A DNA stretch of 24,358 nt from Bacteroidales bacterium UBA2939 (lineage in GTDB: Bacteria; Bacteroidota; Bacteroidia; Bacteroidales; P3): contig DECD01000007.1 in assembly GCA_002349055.1 (NCBI GenBank), positions 47,333-71,690 on the forward strand. Direction: 5' to 3'. Shown here piece after piece: positions 1 through 6,452 of the stretch. Under the pieces are notes generated by a model. The model was given only the letters and a program-made list of their open reading frames with translations, was not told the DNA's origin and made no database searches. The position numbers and the translations under genes are program-made. Position 1 is the first letter of the stretch. Each line of letters starts with the position of its first letter.

Positions 1-20
1 TTCTTTTAGTTCTGATCTTT

Positions 21-110
21 TATGTGCCGCCCCTACGGGGCTCAATGTAACCTATTGGTTTCTACCGTGGGCTAACGCCCACGGCTATTATATGTCGCCC
101 CTACGGGGCT
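21..110. repeat. REP-like palindrome cluster (two identical GC-rich palindromes flanking a third)
   Basis: The 13-base palindrome GCCCCTACGGGGC occurs at 29-41 and again at 97-109, each preceded by TATGT plus two bases. Between them lies a second inverted repeat, CCGTGGGC/GCCCACGG with loop TAAC, at 65-84. The arrangement resembles REP/BIME clusters that in other bacteria are moved by REP-associated tyrosine transposases; no such transposase gene is visible here. The core CCCCGTAGGGG (the same palindrome on the other strand) recurs at 9923-9933, so this is a repeat of the genome and not a local accident. It lies downstream of ruvB and might also stabilise or end that transcript, though there is no U-tract. 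Confidence 0.8.
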
Positions 111-220
111 ATTTTTAGAAGCTCCCTAATCTTTCGGGCCAAATCGTCGCGTCTGGAGTCCGTCATGCAGATTCCGAAGTTGTATTTAATCGAGTTGGAA
201 TAGGTCACAGTCAACAAATC
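101..220 (-). other. Relict-looking open frame directly after the ruvB stop
   Basis: The minus-strand frame stays open for 39 codons immediately after the ruvB TGA, in the same frame, and stops inside the REP-like palindrome at 101-103. The translation looks protein-like, with a charged amphipathic end (RRDDLARKIRELLK), but it has no proper start codon except an internal ATG that would leave only about 20 residues. It could be the surviving 3' end of a gene whose front was lost, a readthrough extension of RuvB, or chance. RuvB already ends at a normal family length, so an extension is unlikely. Confidence 0.25.
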
Positions 221-1240
221 TCAGAACAGCTCCTGCTGGTTGCCGTTGGTTTTTATCTTTCCGAGGTGCTGGTAGGCGAGCATGGTGGCTTCGCGGCCGC
301 GGGGGGTGCGCATCAGGTAGCCCTCCTGGATAAGGTAAGGCTCGTAGACCTCCTCAACGGTGCCGGCATCCTCGCCAACGGCGGTGGCAATGGTGTTGAT
401 GCCCACGGGACCTCCCTTGAACTTATCGATGATGGTGGAGAGGATGCGGATATCCATGTCGTCCAAGCCATTACGGTCGACATTGAGAGCTTGCAGGGCA
501 TAGCGCGCGATGTCGAGGGTGATGGTGCCGTCGCCCTTCACCTGGGCAAAGTCGCGCACACGGCGCAGCAGGCGGTTGGCGATACGGGGGGTGCCGCGCG
601 AGCGGCGCGCTATCTCGATGGCGCTCTCAGAGGTGATTTTCACCTGCAAGAGACCCGCCGAGCGGTTGACGATACTGGTAAGGGTTTCGGCGTCGTAATA
701 TTCAAGACGGCAGTTGATGCCGAAGCGGGCTCGCAGCGGGGCGGTGAGCATGCCGCTGCGCGTGGTGGCCCCGATGAGGGTAAAGGGTTTCAGGTTCAGC
801 TGCACCGAGCGGGCGGCAGGGCCGCTCTCAATCATGATGTCGATGCGGAAGTCCTCCATGGCGGAGTAGAGATATTCCTCGACCACGGGCGAGAGACGGT
901 GGATTTCGTCGATGAAAAGCACGTCGTTGGGTTGGAGCGAGGTGAGCAGTCCCGCCAGGTCGCCAGGCTTGTCGAGCACGGGGCCGCTAGTGGTCTTGAT
1001 GCTCACGCCAAGCTCGTTGGCGATGATATTGGAGAGGGTGGTCTTACCCAAGCCCGGAGGTCCGTAAAGGAGCACATGGTCGAGGGGCTCGCAGCGGTCC
1101 TTGGCGGCACGCACGAAGACCTTGAGGTTCTCCACCACCTGCTTCTGACCGGCAAAACTGTCGAACCCCGAAGGGCGCAACGCACGCTCTATATCTTTCT
1201 CTTGTGCAGAGATACTGCGGCTGTCCAAACTGTCATTCAT
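221..1240 (-). CDS. ruvB: Holliday junction branch migration ATPase RuvB
   Basis: RuvB is the hexameric AAA+ motor that, with RuvA and RuvC, drives branch migration of Holliday junctions during recombination and repair. The 339-residue product has the normal family length. Walker A is GPPGLGKTT at residues 60-68 and Walker B is DEIHR at 111-115. The RuvB-specific stretch around SGPAARSVQLNLKPFTLIGA and the sensor region GATTRSGMLTAPLRARFG follow. The C-terminal winged-helix domain carries TPRIANRLLRRVRDFA and TPRGREATMLAYQHLG. The start ATG at 1238-1240 is followed by MNDSLDSRS; a promoter lies directly upstream and leaves almost no leader. It is transcribed away from the stress-protein gene at 1328. 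ruvA and ruvC are not in the window, which is usual for this phylum. Confidence 0.97.
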   Translation of the reverse strand: MNDSLDSRSISAQEKDIERALRPSGFDSFAGQKQVVENLKVFVRAAKDRCEPLDHVLLYGPPGLGKTTLSNIIANELGVSIKTTSGPVLDKPGDLAGLLTSLQPNDVLFIDEIHRLSPVVEEYLYSAMEDFRIDIMIESGPAARSVQLNLKPFTLIGATTRSGMLTAPLRARFGINCRLEYYDAETLTSIVNRSAGLLQVKITSESAIEIARRSRGTPRIANRLLRRVRDFAQVKGDGTITLDIARYALQALNVDRNGLDDMDIRILSTIIDKFKGGPVGINTIATAVGEDAGTVEEVYEPYLIQEGYLMRTPRGREATMLAYQHLGKIKTNGNQQELF

Positions 1241-1244
1241 GGTG

Positions 1245-1275
1245 CAAAAATACTATTTTTTATCGAACTGACAAA
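1245..1275 (-). promoter_or_regulatory. Predicted Bacteroidota promoter of ruvB
   Basis: On the minus strand there is a perfect -7 element TATTTTTG at 1245-1252 (consensus TAnnTTTG) and a -33 TTTG at 1272-1275, separated by 19 nt, within the known 19-21 nt range. The predicted transcription start falls about 5 nt below 1245, at or next to the A of the ruvB ATG at 1240. The message may therefore be leaderless. Confidence 0.65.
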
Positions 1276-1327
1276 ATAAATGTATAATATTATCGTTATA
1301 ACTTTTAAAAAACATAAAAAGCAAGAC

Positions 1328-2167
1328 ATGAAACCGATTATCGTTGGAACCGATTTTTCAACAGGATCCTACATGGCACTGGAGCTGGCTATCGACGTAG
1401 CCAACCGTTTCCAGAGCGACATTATCCTCATCTGGGCTCGCCGCGAAAAGCTCCTCTTCAGCGACGAACAGCTCGACACCATGACCAACCTGGCCGAAGA
1501 CAAATTGCAGATGCTCTGCGACAAATACCAACCCGCCATGAAGTACGGCAAGCTGCGCTGGCAGATTACCAACGGCAAGGTGGCCCCGGCCATCGCCACC
1601 ACCGCCACGCGCGAGCTGGCCTCGATGATTATCATCGGCACCAACGGTGCTTCGGGCTTCGAGAAATACTGGATGGGAAGCACCGCCGTGCGCATCGTGC
1701 AGGACTCGCCCTGCCCTGTGCTCACCGTGCGCCAGGGCTACGACTTCCACAAGCAGCTGGAGCGCATCGTGGTGCCCCTGCGCATCAACGCCAACTCGCG
1801 CCAGAAAGTGCCGCCCGCAGCCTCTATGGCCAAAATTTTCGGCTCCGAGGTGCACATCCTCGCCCTGCTCGACATGAAGGAGGACGAGGGCACGCTGAAG
1901 GCTTACGTGCAGCAGTCGGTCGACTATCTGGAGAAAGAGGGCGTACAGTATAAAGTCGAGACCCGCGAGTACTCCAACTATTGCGACACGGTGCTCAACT
2001 ATGCCGACGACATCAAGGCCGACCTCCTCGTCATCAACACCGAGCAGGACCGCATCATCAGCCAGATTTTCCTTGGCACCAACGCCCAGCAGATTGTCCA
2101 CCGCTCGCAGATTCCCGTGCTCTGCATCCACCCGGCCGATTATATCAGCGTAGCAGCCAAAGTGTGA
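1328..2167 (+). CDS. Tandem-domain universal stress protein (UspA family)
   Basis: This is a cytoplasmic protein of two UspA-type alpha/beta domains, 279 residues. Domain 1 (about residues 1-140) begins KPIIVGTDFSTGS and ends with the nucleotide-binding signature G-x2-G-x9-G-S/T (GTNGASGFEKYWMGST, residues 104-119), so it probably binds ATP. Domain 2 (about 145-279) begins RIVVPLRINANSR and ends SQIFLGTNAQQIVHRSQIPVLCI; it lacks the full glycine signature and is probably a non-binding partner, as is common in tandem Usps. The start at 1328 is preferred over an upstream ATG at 1280 because the family begins at MKPIIVGTDFS. Its TGA shares one base with the ATG of the next gene (TGATG), implying translational coupling. 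A weak -7-like TAACTTTT lies at 1299-1306. The physiological signal is not evident. Confidence 0.9.
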   Translation: MKPIIVGTDFSTGSYMALELAIDVANRFQSDIILIWARREKLLFSDEQLDTMTNLAEDKLQMLCDKYQPAMKYGKLRWQITNGKVAPAIATTATRELASMIIIGTNGASGFEKYWMGSTAVRIVQDSPCPVLTVRQGYDFHKQLERIVVPLRINANSRQKVPPAASMAKIFGSEVHILALLDMKEDEGTLKAYVQQSVDYLEKEGVQYKVETREYSNYCDTVLNYADDIKADLLVINTEQDRIISQIFLGTNAQQIVHRSQIPVLCIHPADYISVAAKV

Positions 2168-3486
2168 TGGACTACGACGTCATAGTGGTTGGCGGAGGGG
2201 CGGCCGGACTGATGGCTGCCTGCACGGCGGCAGAACGTGGCCGCAAAGTGTTGCTCCTCGAGAAGATGGACCAGGCCGGACGCAAACTGCGCATCACTGG
2301 CAAAGGCCGTTGCAACCTCACCAACACCAACCCCTTGCGCGACACGCTGCCGCACATCGGCAGCAGCACCGCTGGCAGCACCAACAAGCCCGGACAGACG
2401 GGCGGCGTGTGGCTTCGTAATGCCTACGGCCGCTTCTTCGCGCCCGAACTCATGGAATGGTTCGAGCAGCGCGGCGTGGAACTGACGGTGGAGCGCGGCA
2501 ACCGCGTCTACCCCGCCAGCGGTAAAGCCCTCGACATCTTCCTCGCCCTCATTGGCGAGCTGGAACAGAGCCCCAACGTCACCATCCGCAAGAACACTAC
2601 AGTCAAAAGCATCGAGACCTTCGAAGGACAGGCCACCGCCGTCATCCTCGAGCGCGGCGAGCGCATCGCCTGCCGCCACATCATCCTGGCCACGGGAGGC
2701 CTCTCCTACCCCACCACCGGCAGCACCGGTGCCGGATACCGCATCTGCCGCGAGCTGGGTCACACCATTGTCGAGACTGTGCCATCGCTGGTGGCCCTCA
2801 AATGCCAGGAGAAGATTCCCGAAGAGCTCGTCGGCTTCCAGCTGAAAAACGTCCAGTTCTCCGTACTATCCTGCTCCTCCCCTAAATTAGGGGAGGGGGA
2901 CCGCCGCGAAGCGGTGGTGGAGGAGTGTGTCTTCCGCTCAAGCATCGGCGAGATGACCTTCGCCAACGACGGCCTCGCTGGTCCCATTGTTTTAAGTGCC
3001 TCCCGCATCGCCAGCCGCGCTCTCCATGCAGGAGAGACCCTCACGGCGTTGCTGGATTTAAAGCCCGCCCTCACTCCCGAGCAACTTGACAAACGCCTCC
3101 TCTCCGACATCAACGCCAACGGCACGCGCGTCTTCAACGATGCCCTGCGCCTGTGGCTGCCCGCCGAACTGATACCGCTGGCACTACCCCAATTACATAT
3201 AGAATATTACAAACGTCTCCACCAGCTTACTGGCGAGGAGCGCCGTCGCCTGCGCGACTGGCTCAAGGGTGTGCGCTTCACCCTCACCGGCACACATGAC
3301 TGGAACGAGGCCGTGGTCACCCAAGGCGGCGTGTCGCTTGCCGAGGTAAACCCCAAGACCATGGAGAGCCGCCTCGTCAGCGGCCTCTACATCGTCGGCG
3401 AACTCCTCGACCTCGACGCCGACACCGGCGGCTACAACCTCCAAATCGCCTTCTCCACCGCCCACGCCGCCGGCGAGGCAGTATAA
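2167..3486 (+). CDS. BaiN/HI0933-family NAD(P)/FAD-dependent flavoprotein
   Basis: A 439-residue flavoprotein of the HI0933/BaiN family (annotated as aminoacetone oxidase family or NAD(P)/FAD-dependent oxidoreductase). The N-terminal Rossmann motif is VIVVGGGAAGLMAA (residues 6-19), followed by the family motif AGRKLRITGKGRCNLTN. The second FAD motif is IILATGGLSYPTTGSTGAGY, and the C-terminal motif is TQGGVSLAEVNPKTMESRLVSGLYIVGELLDLDADTGGYNLQ. The true start is ATG 2167, overlapping the stop of the stress-protein gene. Residues about 237-253 are encoded by a palindromic repeat inserted in frame, in the region before GEMTFANDGLAGPIVL where the family has a variable surface strand. The natural substrate in this organism is unknown; the BaiN name comes from a bile-acid-pathway homologue and should not be taken as function here. 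Confidence 0.93.
   Translation: MDYDVIVVGGGAAGLMAACTAAERGRKVLLLEKMDQAGRKLRITGKGRCNLTNTNPLRDTLPHIGSSTAGSTNKPGQTGGVWLRNAYGRFFAPELMEWFEQRGVELTVERGNRVYPASGKALDIFLALIGELEQSPNVTIRKNTTVKSIETFEGQATAVILERGERIACRHIILATGGLSYPTTGSTGAGYRICRELGHTIVETVPSLVALKCQEKIPEELVGFQLKNVQFSVLSCSSPKLGEGDRREAVVEECVFRSSIGEMTFANDGLAGPIVLSASRIASRALHAGETLTALLDLKPALTPEQLDKRLLSDINANGTRVFNDALRLWLPAELIPLALPQLHIEYYKRLHQLTGEERRRLRDWLKGVRFTLTGTHDWNEAVVTQGGVSLAEVNPKTMESRLVSGLYIVGELLDLDADTGGYNLQIAFSTAHAAGEAV
2874..2925. repeat. Palindromic repeat inserted in frame in the flavoprotein gene
   Basis: Outer arms CTCCTCC (2874-2880) and GGAGGAG (2919-2925) enclose a 21-base palindrome, CCTCCCCTAA-A-TTAGGGGAGG (2876-2896), and a second small hairpin ACCGC...GCGGT (about 2900-2915). 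The layout of two adjacent GC-rich hairpins matches the elements at 22566-22620 and 23861-23903. It is read through as SSPKLGEGDRREAVVEE, without a stop or frameshift. Confidence 0.8.
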
Positions 3487-3520
3487 AAAGAAAGCAACCT
3501 TGCAAGGTTGCTTTTTTTTT
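3486..3520. terminator. Bidirectional intrinsic terminator
   Basis: A perfect palindrome GCAACCTTGCAAGGTTGC (3494-3511) has an A-rich run on its left (3486-3493) and nine T residues on its right (3512-3520). It serves the flavoprotein gene on the plus strand and can also serve the convergent ABC-F gene, whose TAA at 3519-3521 overlaps the T-run. Confidence 0.88.
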
Positions 3521-5426
3521 ATTGTTCAACTGCGATGACCGCCTCCTCCCATTCTGTCATCTTTTGCTCTAACTGGTCTTTGAGCGACTGGTATTTCTTG
3601 TAGAAATCGGCAGTCTGCGCAGCGCCGGTAGCCAGTGTCTCGTCGCGCTTGGCAATCTCGGCTTCGAGGGTTTCGATTTCCTGCTCTTTCTGCTTGACGG
3701 CGTTCTGAAGCTTGCGGCGCTCTCGCTCACGCTCTTTGCTTTGCTCGTAAGCCTGCTTGGAGGCTGTGGGAACCTTCTGATTATTCTGAATACTCTGATT
3801 ATTCTGAGTACTCTGAATATTCTGACTGTTTTCCAGAAACTCCATGATGTCGCCCTTGAACTCGTGAACCGCGCCGTCGCGGAACTCGTAGAGTTCGTCG
3901 GTGAGGCCGCTGAGGAAGTCGCGGTCGTGGCTCACCACGATGAGCGTGCCGGTGTATTGCAGCAGGGCATTCTTGAGGATGTCCTTTGAGTTCATGTCGA
4001 GGTGGTTGGTAGGCTCGTCGAGGATGAGCAGGTTGCTGGGCGTGAGCAGCAGCTTGGCCAACGCCAGCCGCGCCTTCTCGCCGCCACTGAGCACCTTGAC
4101 CTTCTTGTCGATGTCGTCGTCACCGAAGAGGAAGCTGCCGAGGATGTTGCGAATCTTGGGACGGATGTCGCCCTGGGCGATGTCGTCGATGGTCTCGAAG
4201 ACCGTCTTCTCGAGGTTGAGCATGGCGGCCTGGTTTTGGGCATAGTAGCCCAGCTGGACACCTGCGCCGAGGCGGAAGGTGCCGGTATAGTCGTTGATGT
4301 CGCCCACGATAATCTTGGCCATGGTCGACTTACCCTCGCCGTTGCGGCCCACGAAGGCCACCTTCTTGCCCGCAGTGAGCAGAAAGTCGACGCCGTCGAA
4401 CACCTGGTTGTCGCCGTAGGCTTTGCCCAGATGCTGCGCCTCGACGACAATCTTGCCGCTGTGGGGTGCCGGCGGGAACTGGAAGTGGATGCTCTCGGTC
4501 GAGACCTCGTCAATTCTTATCTCCTCCATGCGCTCGAGCATCTTCACACGGCTCTGCACCTGTTTGGCCTTGGTGGCCTTGTAGCGGAAGCGCTCGATGA
4601 ACGCCTCAATCTGCGCCACCTGCCGCTGCTGGTTGGTGAGCTGCGCCATCTGGCTGGCGCGCCGCTCCTGCATCTGGACGACATACTCCGAGTACGGGCA
4701 CTTGTAATCGTAGATGCGGCCGGCGGTAATCTCGATGGTGCGCTTGGTGATGTTGTCGAGGAAGGTGCGGTCGTGGCTTACGAGCACCACAGCACCCGAG
4801 TAGCTGGCAAGGTAGTTCTCCAGCCACTGGATGGAGACGATGTCGAGGTGGTTGGTAGGCTCGTCGAGGAGCAGGAAGTCGGGGTGGCGCAGCAGCAGCT
4901 TGGCCAGCTCCACGCGCATCTGCCAACCGCCGCTGAAGACCGCCACGGGACGGTCGAAGTCCGAGTGCTTGAAACCGAGGCCCAGCAGCACCTTCTCGGC
5001 CTGTTCCTGCCGGCGGCCGCCTTCCAGCATGGCCAGGTGCTCGGTCACCTCGTTGTGACGCTCGAGGAGCCGCGTGTATTCGGCACTGTCGTAGTCGGTG
5101 CGCTCGGCAATCTCGGCCGCGAGGCGTTCCTGCTCGCGCTCTAGGTCGTCGAGCTGGCTGAAGGCCGTGAGGGCCTCCTCGAGGACGGTGCCCACGGTGT
5201 CGGGCACCATCTCCTGGGGCAGGTAGCCCACGGTCTGGCCGCTGGCCATGACGAGGGTGCCGCTTTCGGGTTCCTGCCAGCCGCAGAGGATTTTCAGTAG
5301 GGTCGACTTGCCCGCGCCGTTCATGCCTACGAGGCCGATGCGGTCGTGGTCGCCGATGTTGAAGGTGACGTGGTCGAAAAGGTTGGTGCCGGTGAACTGC
5401 ACCGAGAGGTTGTTAACGCTAATCAT
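3519..5426 (-). CDS. ABC-F family ATPase (Uup/YheS-like ribosome-associated factor)
   Basis: A soluble 635-residue protein with two ABC ATPase domains and no membrane segment, typical of ABC-F proteins that act on the ribosome or translation. Domain 1 has Walker A GMNGAGKST (residues 34-42), signature FSGGW (164-168) and LLLDEPTNHLD (185-195). The ABC-F interdomain linker (about 240-310) is rich in charged helices and contains RYKATKAKQVQSR. Domain 2 has GRNGEGKST (360-368), LSGGE (446-450) and LLILDEPTNHLD (466-477). A C-terminal coiled coil (about 557-625) resembles the Uup/YheS tail. Between domain 2 and this coil is a Q/N-rich stretch (residues 535-550) encoded by a 9-bp tandem repeat. 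Which ABC-F subfamily it belongs to, and whether it gives antibiotic protection, cannot be decided here; it looks like the housekeeping type. Confidence 0.94.
   Translation of the reverse strand: MISVNNLSVQFTGTNLFDHVTFNIGDHDRIGLVGMNGAGKSTLLKILCGWQEPESGTLVMASGQTVGYLPQEMVPDTVGTVLEEALTAFSQLDDLEREQERLAAEIAERTDYDSAEYTRLLERHNEVTEHLAMLEGGRRQEQAEKVLLGLGFKHSDFDRPVAVFSGGWQMRVELAKLLLRHPDFLLLDEPTNHLDIVSIQWLENYLASYSGAVVLVSHDRTFLDNITKRTIEITAGRIYDYKCPYSEYVVQMQERRASQMAQLTNQQRQVAQIEAFIERFRYKATKAKQVQSRVKMLERMEEIRIDEVSTESIHFQFPPAPHSGKIVVEAQHLGKAYGDNQVFDGVDFLLTAGKKVAFVGRNGEGKSTMAKIIVGDINDYTGTFRLGAGVQLGYYAQNQAAMLNLEKTVFETIDDIAQGDIRPKIRNILGSFLFGDDDIDKKVKVLSGGEKARLALAKLLLTPSNLLILDEPTNHLDMNSKDILKNALLQYTGTLIVVSHDRDFLSGLTDELYEFRDGAVHEFKGDIMEFLENSQNIQSTQNNQSIQNNQKVPTASKQAYEQSKERERERRKLQNAVKQKEQEIETLEAEIAKRDETLATGAAQTADFYKKYQSLKDQLEQKMTEWEEAVIAVEQ
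3777..3827. repeat. In-frame 9-bp tandem repeat coding for a Q/N-rich linker
   Basis: Five full 9-bp units starting CTGA (CTGATTATT, CTGAATACT, CTGATTATT, CTGAGTACT, CTGAATATT) plus a partial sixth run without interruption at 3777-3827. On the coding strand each unit gives three residues, so copy-number change would keep the frame and alter only the length of the linker before the C-terminal coiled coil of the ABC-F protein. Confidence 0.85.
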
Positions 5427-5430
5427 GACA

Positions 5431-5465
5431 AAAGAAAAGGAGCAGCAGACATTCCTACTGCTCCT
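5431..5465 (-). terminator. Intrinsic terminator after tonB
   Basis: Read on the minus strand, AGGAGCAG and CTGCTCCT (5458-5465 and 5438-5445) form an 8-bp stem around a 12-nt loop, followed by the T-rich TTTCTTTT. It lies between the tonB stop and the ABC-F start, so ABC-F probably depends on readthrough or its own promoter. Confidence 0.65.
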
Positions 5466-5489
5466 GTTGTTTCACAACTTTAGACTTGA

Positions 5490-6176
5490 TTATCTGAGGT
5501 TGAAGTTGACGGGGAGGTTGAACTGCACACGGACAGCCTTGCCGCGCTGCTTGCCAGGGTTCCACTTGGGCATGGCCTTGACGACGCGGATAGCTTCGGC
5601 GCCACAGCCACCACCGATGTCGCGGAGCACCTTGGGGTTGGCAATGCTACCGTCCTTCTCCACCACAAAGGTCACATACACCTTGCCGGTGATGTTGTTC
5701 TCGCGGGCGAGCTGGGGGTACTTGATGTTCTGTGCAAGGTACTTGTACAGAGCTTCCATGCCACCGGGGAATTCGGGCTCGTTTTCAACGACGGTGAAAA
5801 TCTGAGTCTCGGTCTCATCCTCTTCCTCTTCAATCTGAACCTGAACAATGGCGATGTTCTTGGTATCGTCAGTGACCTCAGAGCTGAAGGTTACCTCCTT
5901 CTCAATCTCCTTGTCGTCGGAGACGACTTCGATGATGGTGGTCACCTCGGGAGCCTCGGGAGGGGGAGGGGGTGGCGGTTCCTGGATGTCGGTCTGGATG
6001 ATGATCTCCTCCTCAACCTGCTCGGCCTGGCGCTCGAAACCCGTGGACTCATCCTTGTCGTAGGATTTCACGTTGAAGGCAATCAGGGAAGCTGCGAGAA
6101 TCACCACCAAGCCAATCTCCAAATAGAGACCTCTGCGTTTTTCGAGGTCGGCTTTCGGATTTTTCTTGAGTTCCAT
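5490..6176 (-). CDS. tonB: TonB-family energy transducer
   Basis: A 228-residue inner-membrane protein that would pass proton-motive-force energy from ExbB/ExbD to outer-membrane TonB-dependent transporters. After a short basic cytoplasmic start (MELKKNPKADLEKRRG) there is one membrane helix at about residues 18-34, a periplasmic proline run (EPPPPPPPEAPE, about 66-77), a very acidic spacer (EEEEDETETQ), and the C-terminal TonB domain with FPGGMEALYKYLAQNIKYP, ITGKVYVTFVVEKDGSI and MPKWNPGKQRGKAVRVQFNLPVNF, which is the Bacteroidota form of the domain. exbB/exbD are not beside it. A terminator follows and a promoter-like sequence precedes it, so it is probably a single-gene unit. This phylum has many TonB paralogues, so its transporter partners cannot be named. 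Confidence 0.93.
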   Translation of the reverse strand: MELKKNPKADLEKRRGLYLEIGLVVILAASLIAFNVKSYDKDESTGFERQAEQVEEEIIIQTDIQEPPPPPPPEAPEVTTIIEVVSDDKEIEKEVTFSSEVTDDTKNIAIVQVQIEEEEDETETQIFTVVENEPEFPGGMEALYKYLAQNIKYPQLARENNITGKVYVTFVVEKDGSIANPKVLRDIGGGCGAEAIRVVKAMPKWNPGKQRGKAVRVQFNLPVNFNLR

Positions 6177-6207
6177 ATTATTGTTATTTAATCGTTTATT
6201 ATCATTT

Positions 6208-6269
6208 CGGGGTCTTTTCGAACCCCTTGTTTCGCACCGCTAAATTACAAAAAAATTTTGAATTACAAA
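6208..6269 (-). promoter_or_regulatory. Possible tonB promoter and 5'-UTR hairpin
   Basis: On the minus strand TTTG (6266-6269) and TAATTTAG (6240-6247, one mismatch to TAnnTTTG) are 18 nt apart. Just downstream, GGGGT and ACCCC (6209-6213/6222-6226) can form a small hairpin near the 5' end of the predicted message. The -7 match is imperfect, so this is tentative. Confidence 0.4.
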
Positions 6270-6317
6270 CATTTTTTTGTTAATTTTTTTTCACTTTACC
6301 TATTTTTTACTTTTTCG

Positions 6318-6452
6318 CCCGCTTCGCGAAATCTTGGAAATCTTGTAGATTTCTTTTGATTTAAAAAGATTTGCCGACCTCGGCGAGTCCCCAAAAATCT
6401 TGGAAATCCCAAGAGATTTATCTGATTTCAAAGATTTCCGCCGTAGGCGGGG
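6318..6452. repeat. Composite inverted repeat, family B copy 1 (AAATCTTGG type)
   Basis: A GC clamp CCCGCTTCGCG opens the element at 6318 and GGCGGGG closes it at 6452. Between them are repeated AAATCTTGGAAATC-like units on the left and middle and GATTTCAAAGATTTCC units on the right, with a small GCCGACCTCGGC hairpin in the centre. The same order of parts occurs in copy 2 at 22780-22964. Its right edge encodes the last residues of the RecB-like protein. Confidence 0.7.
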
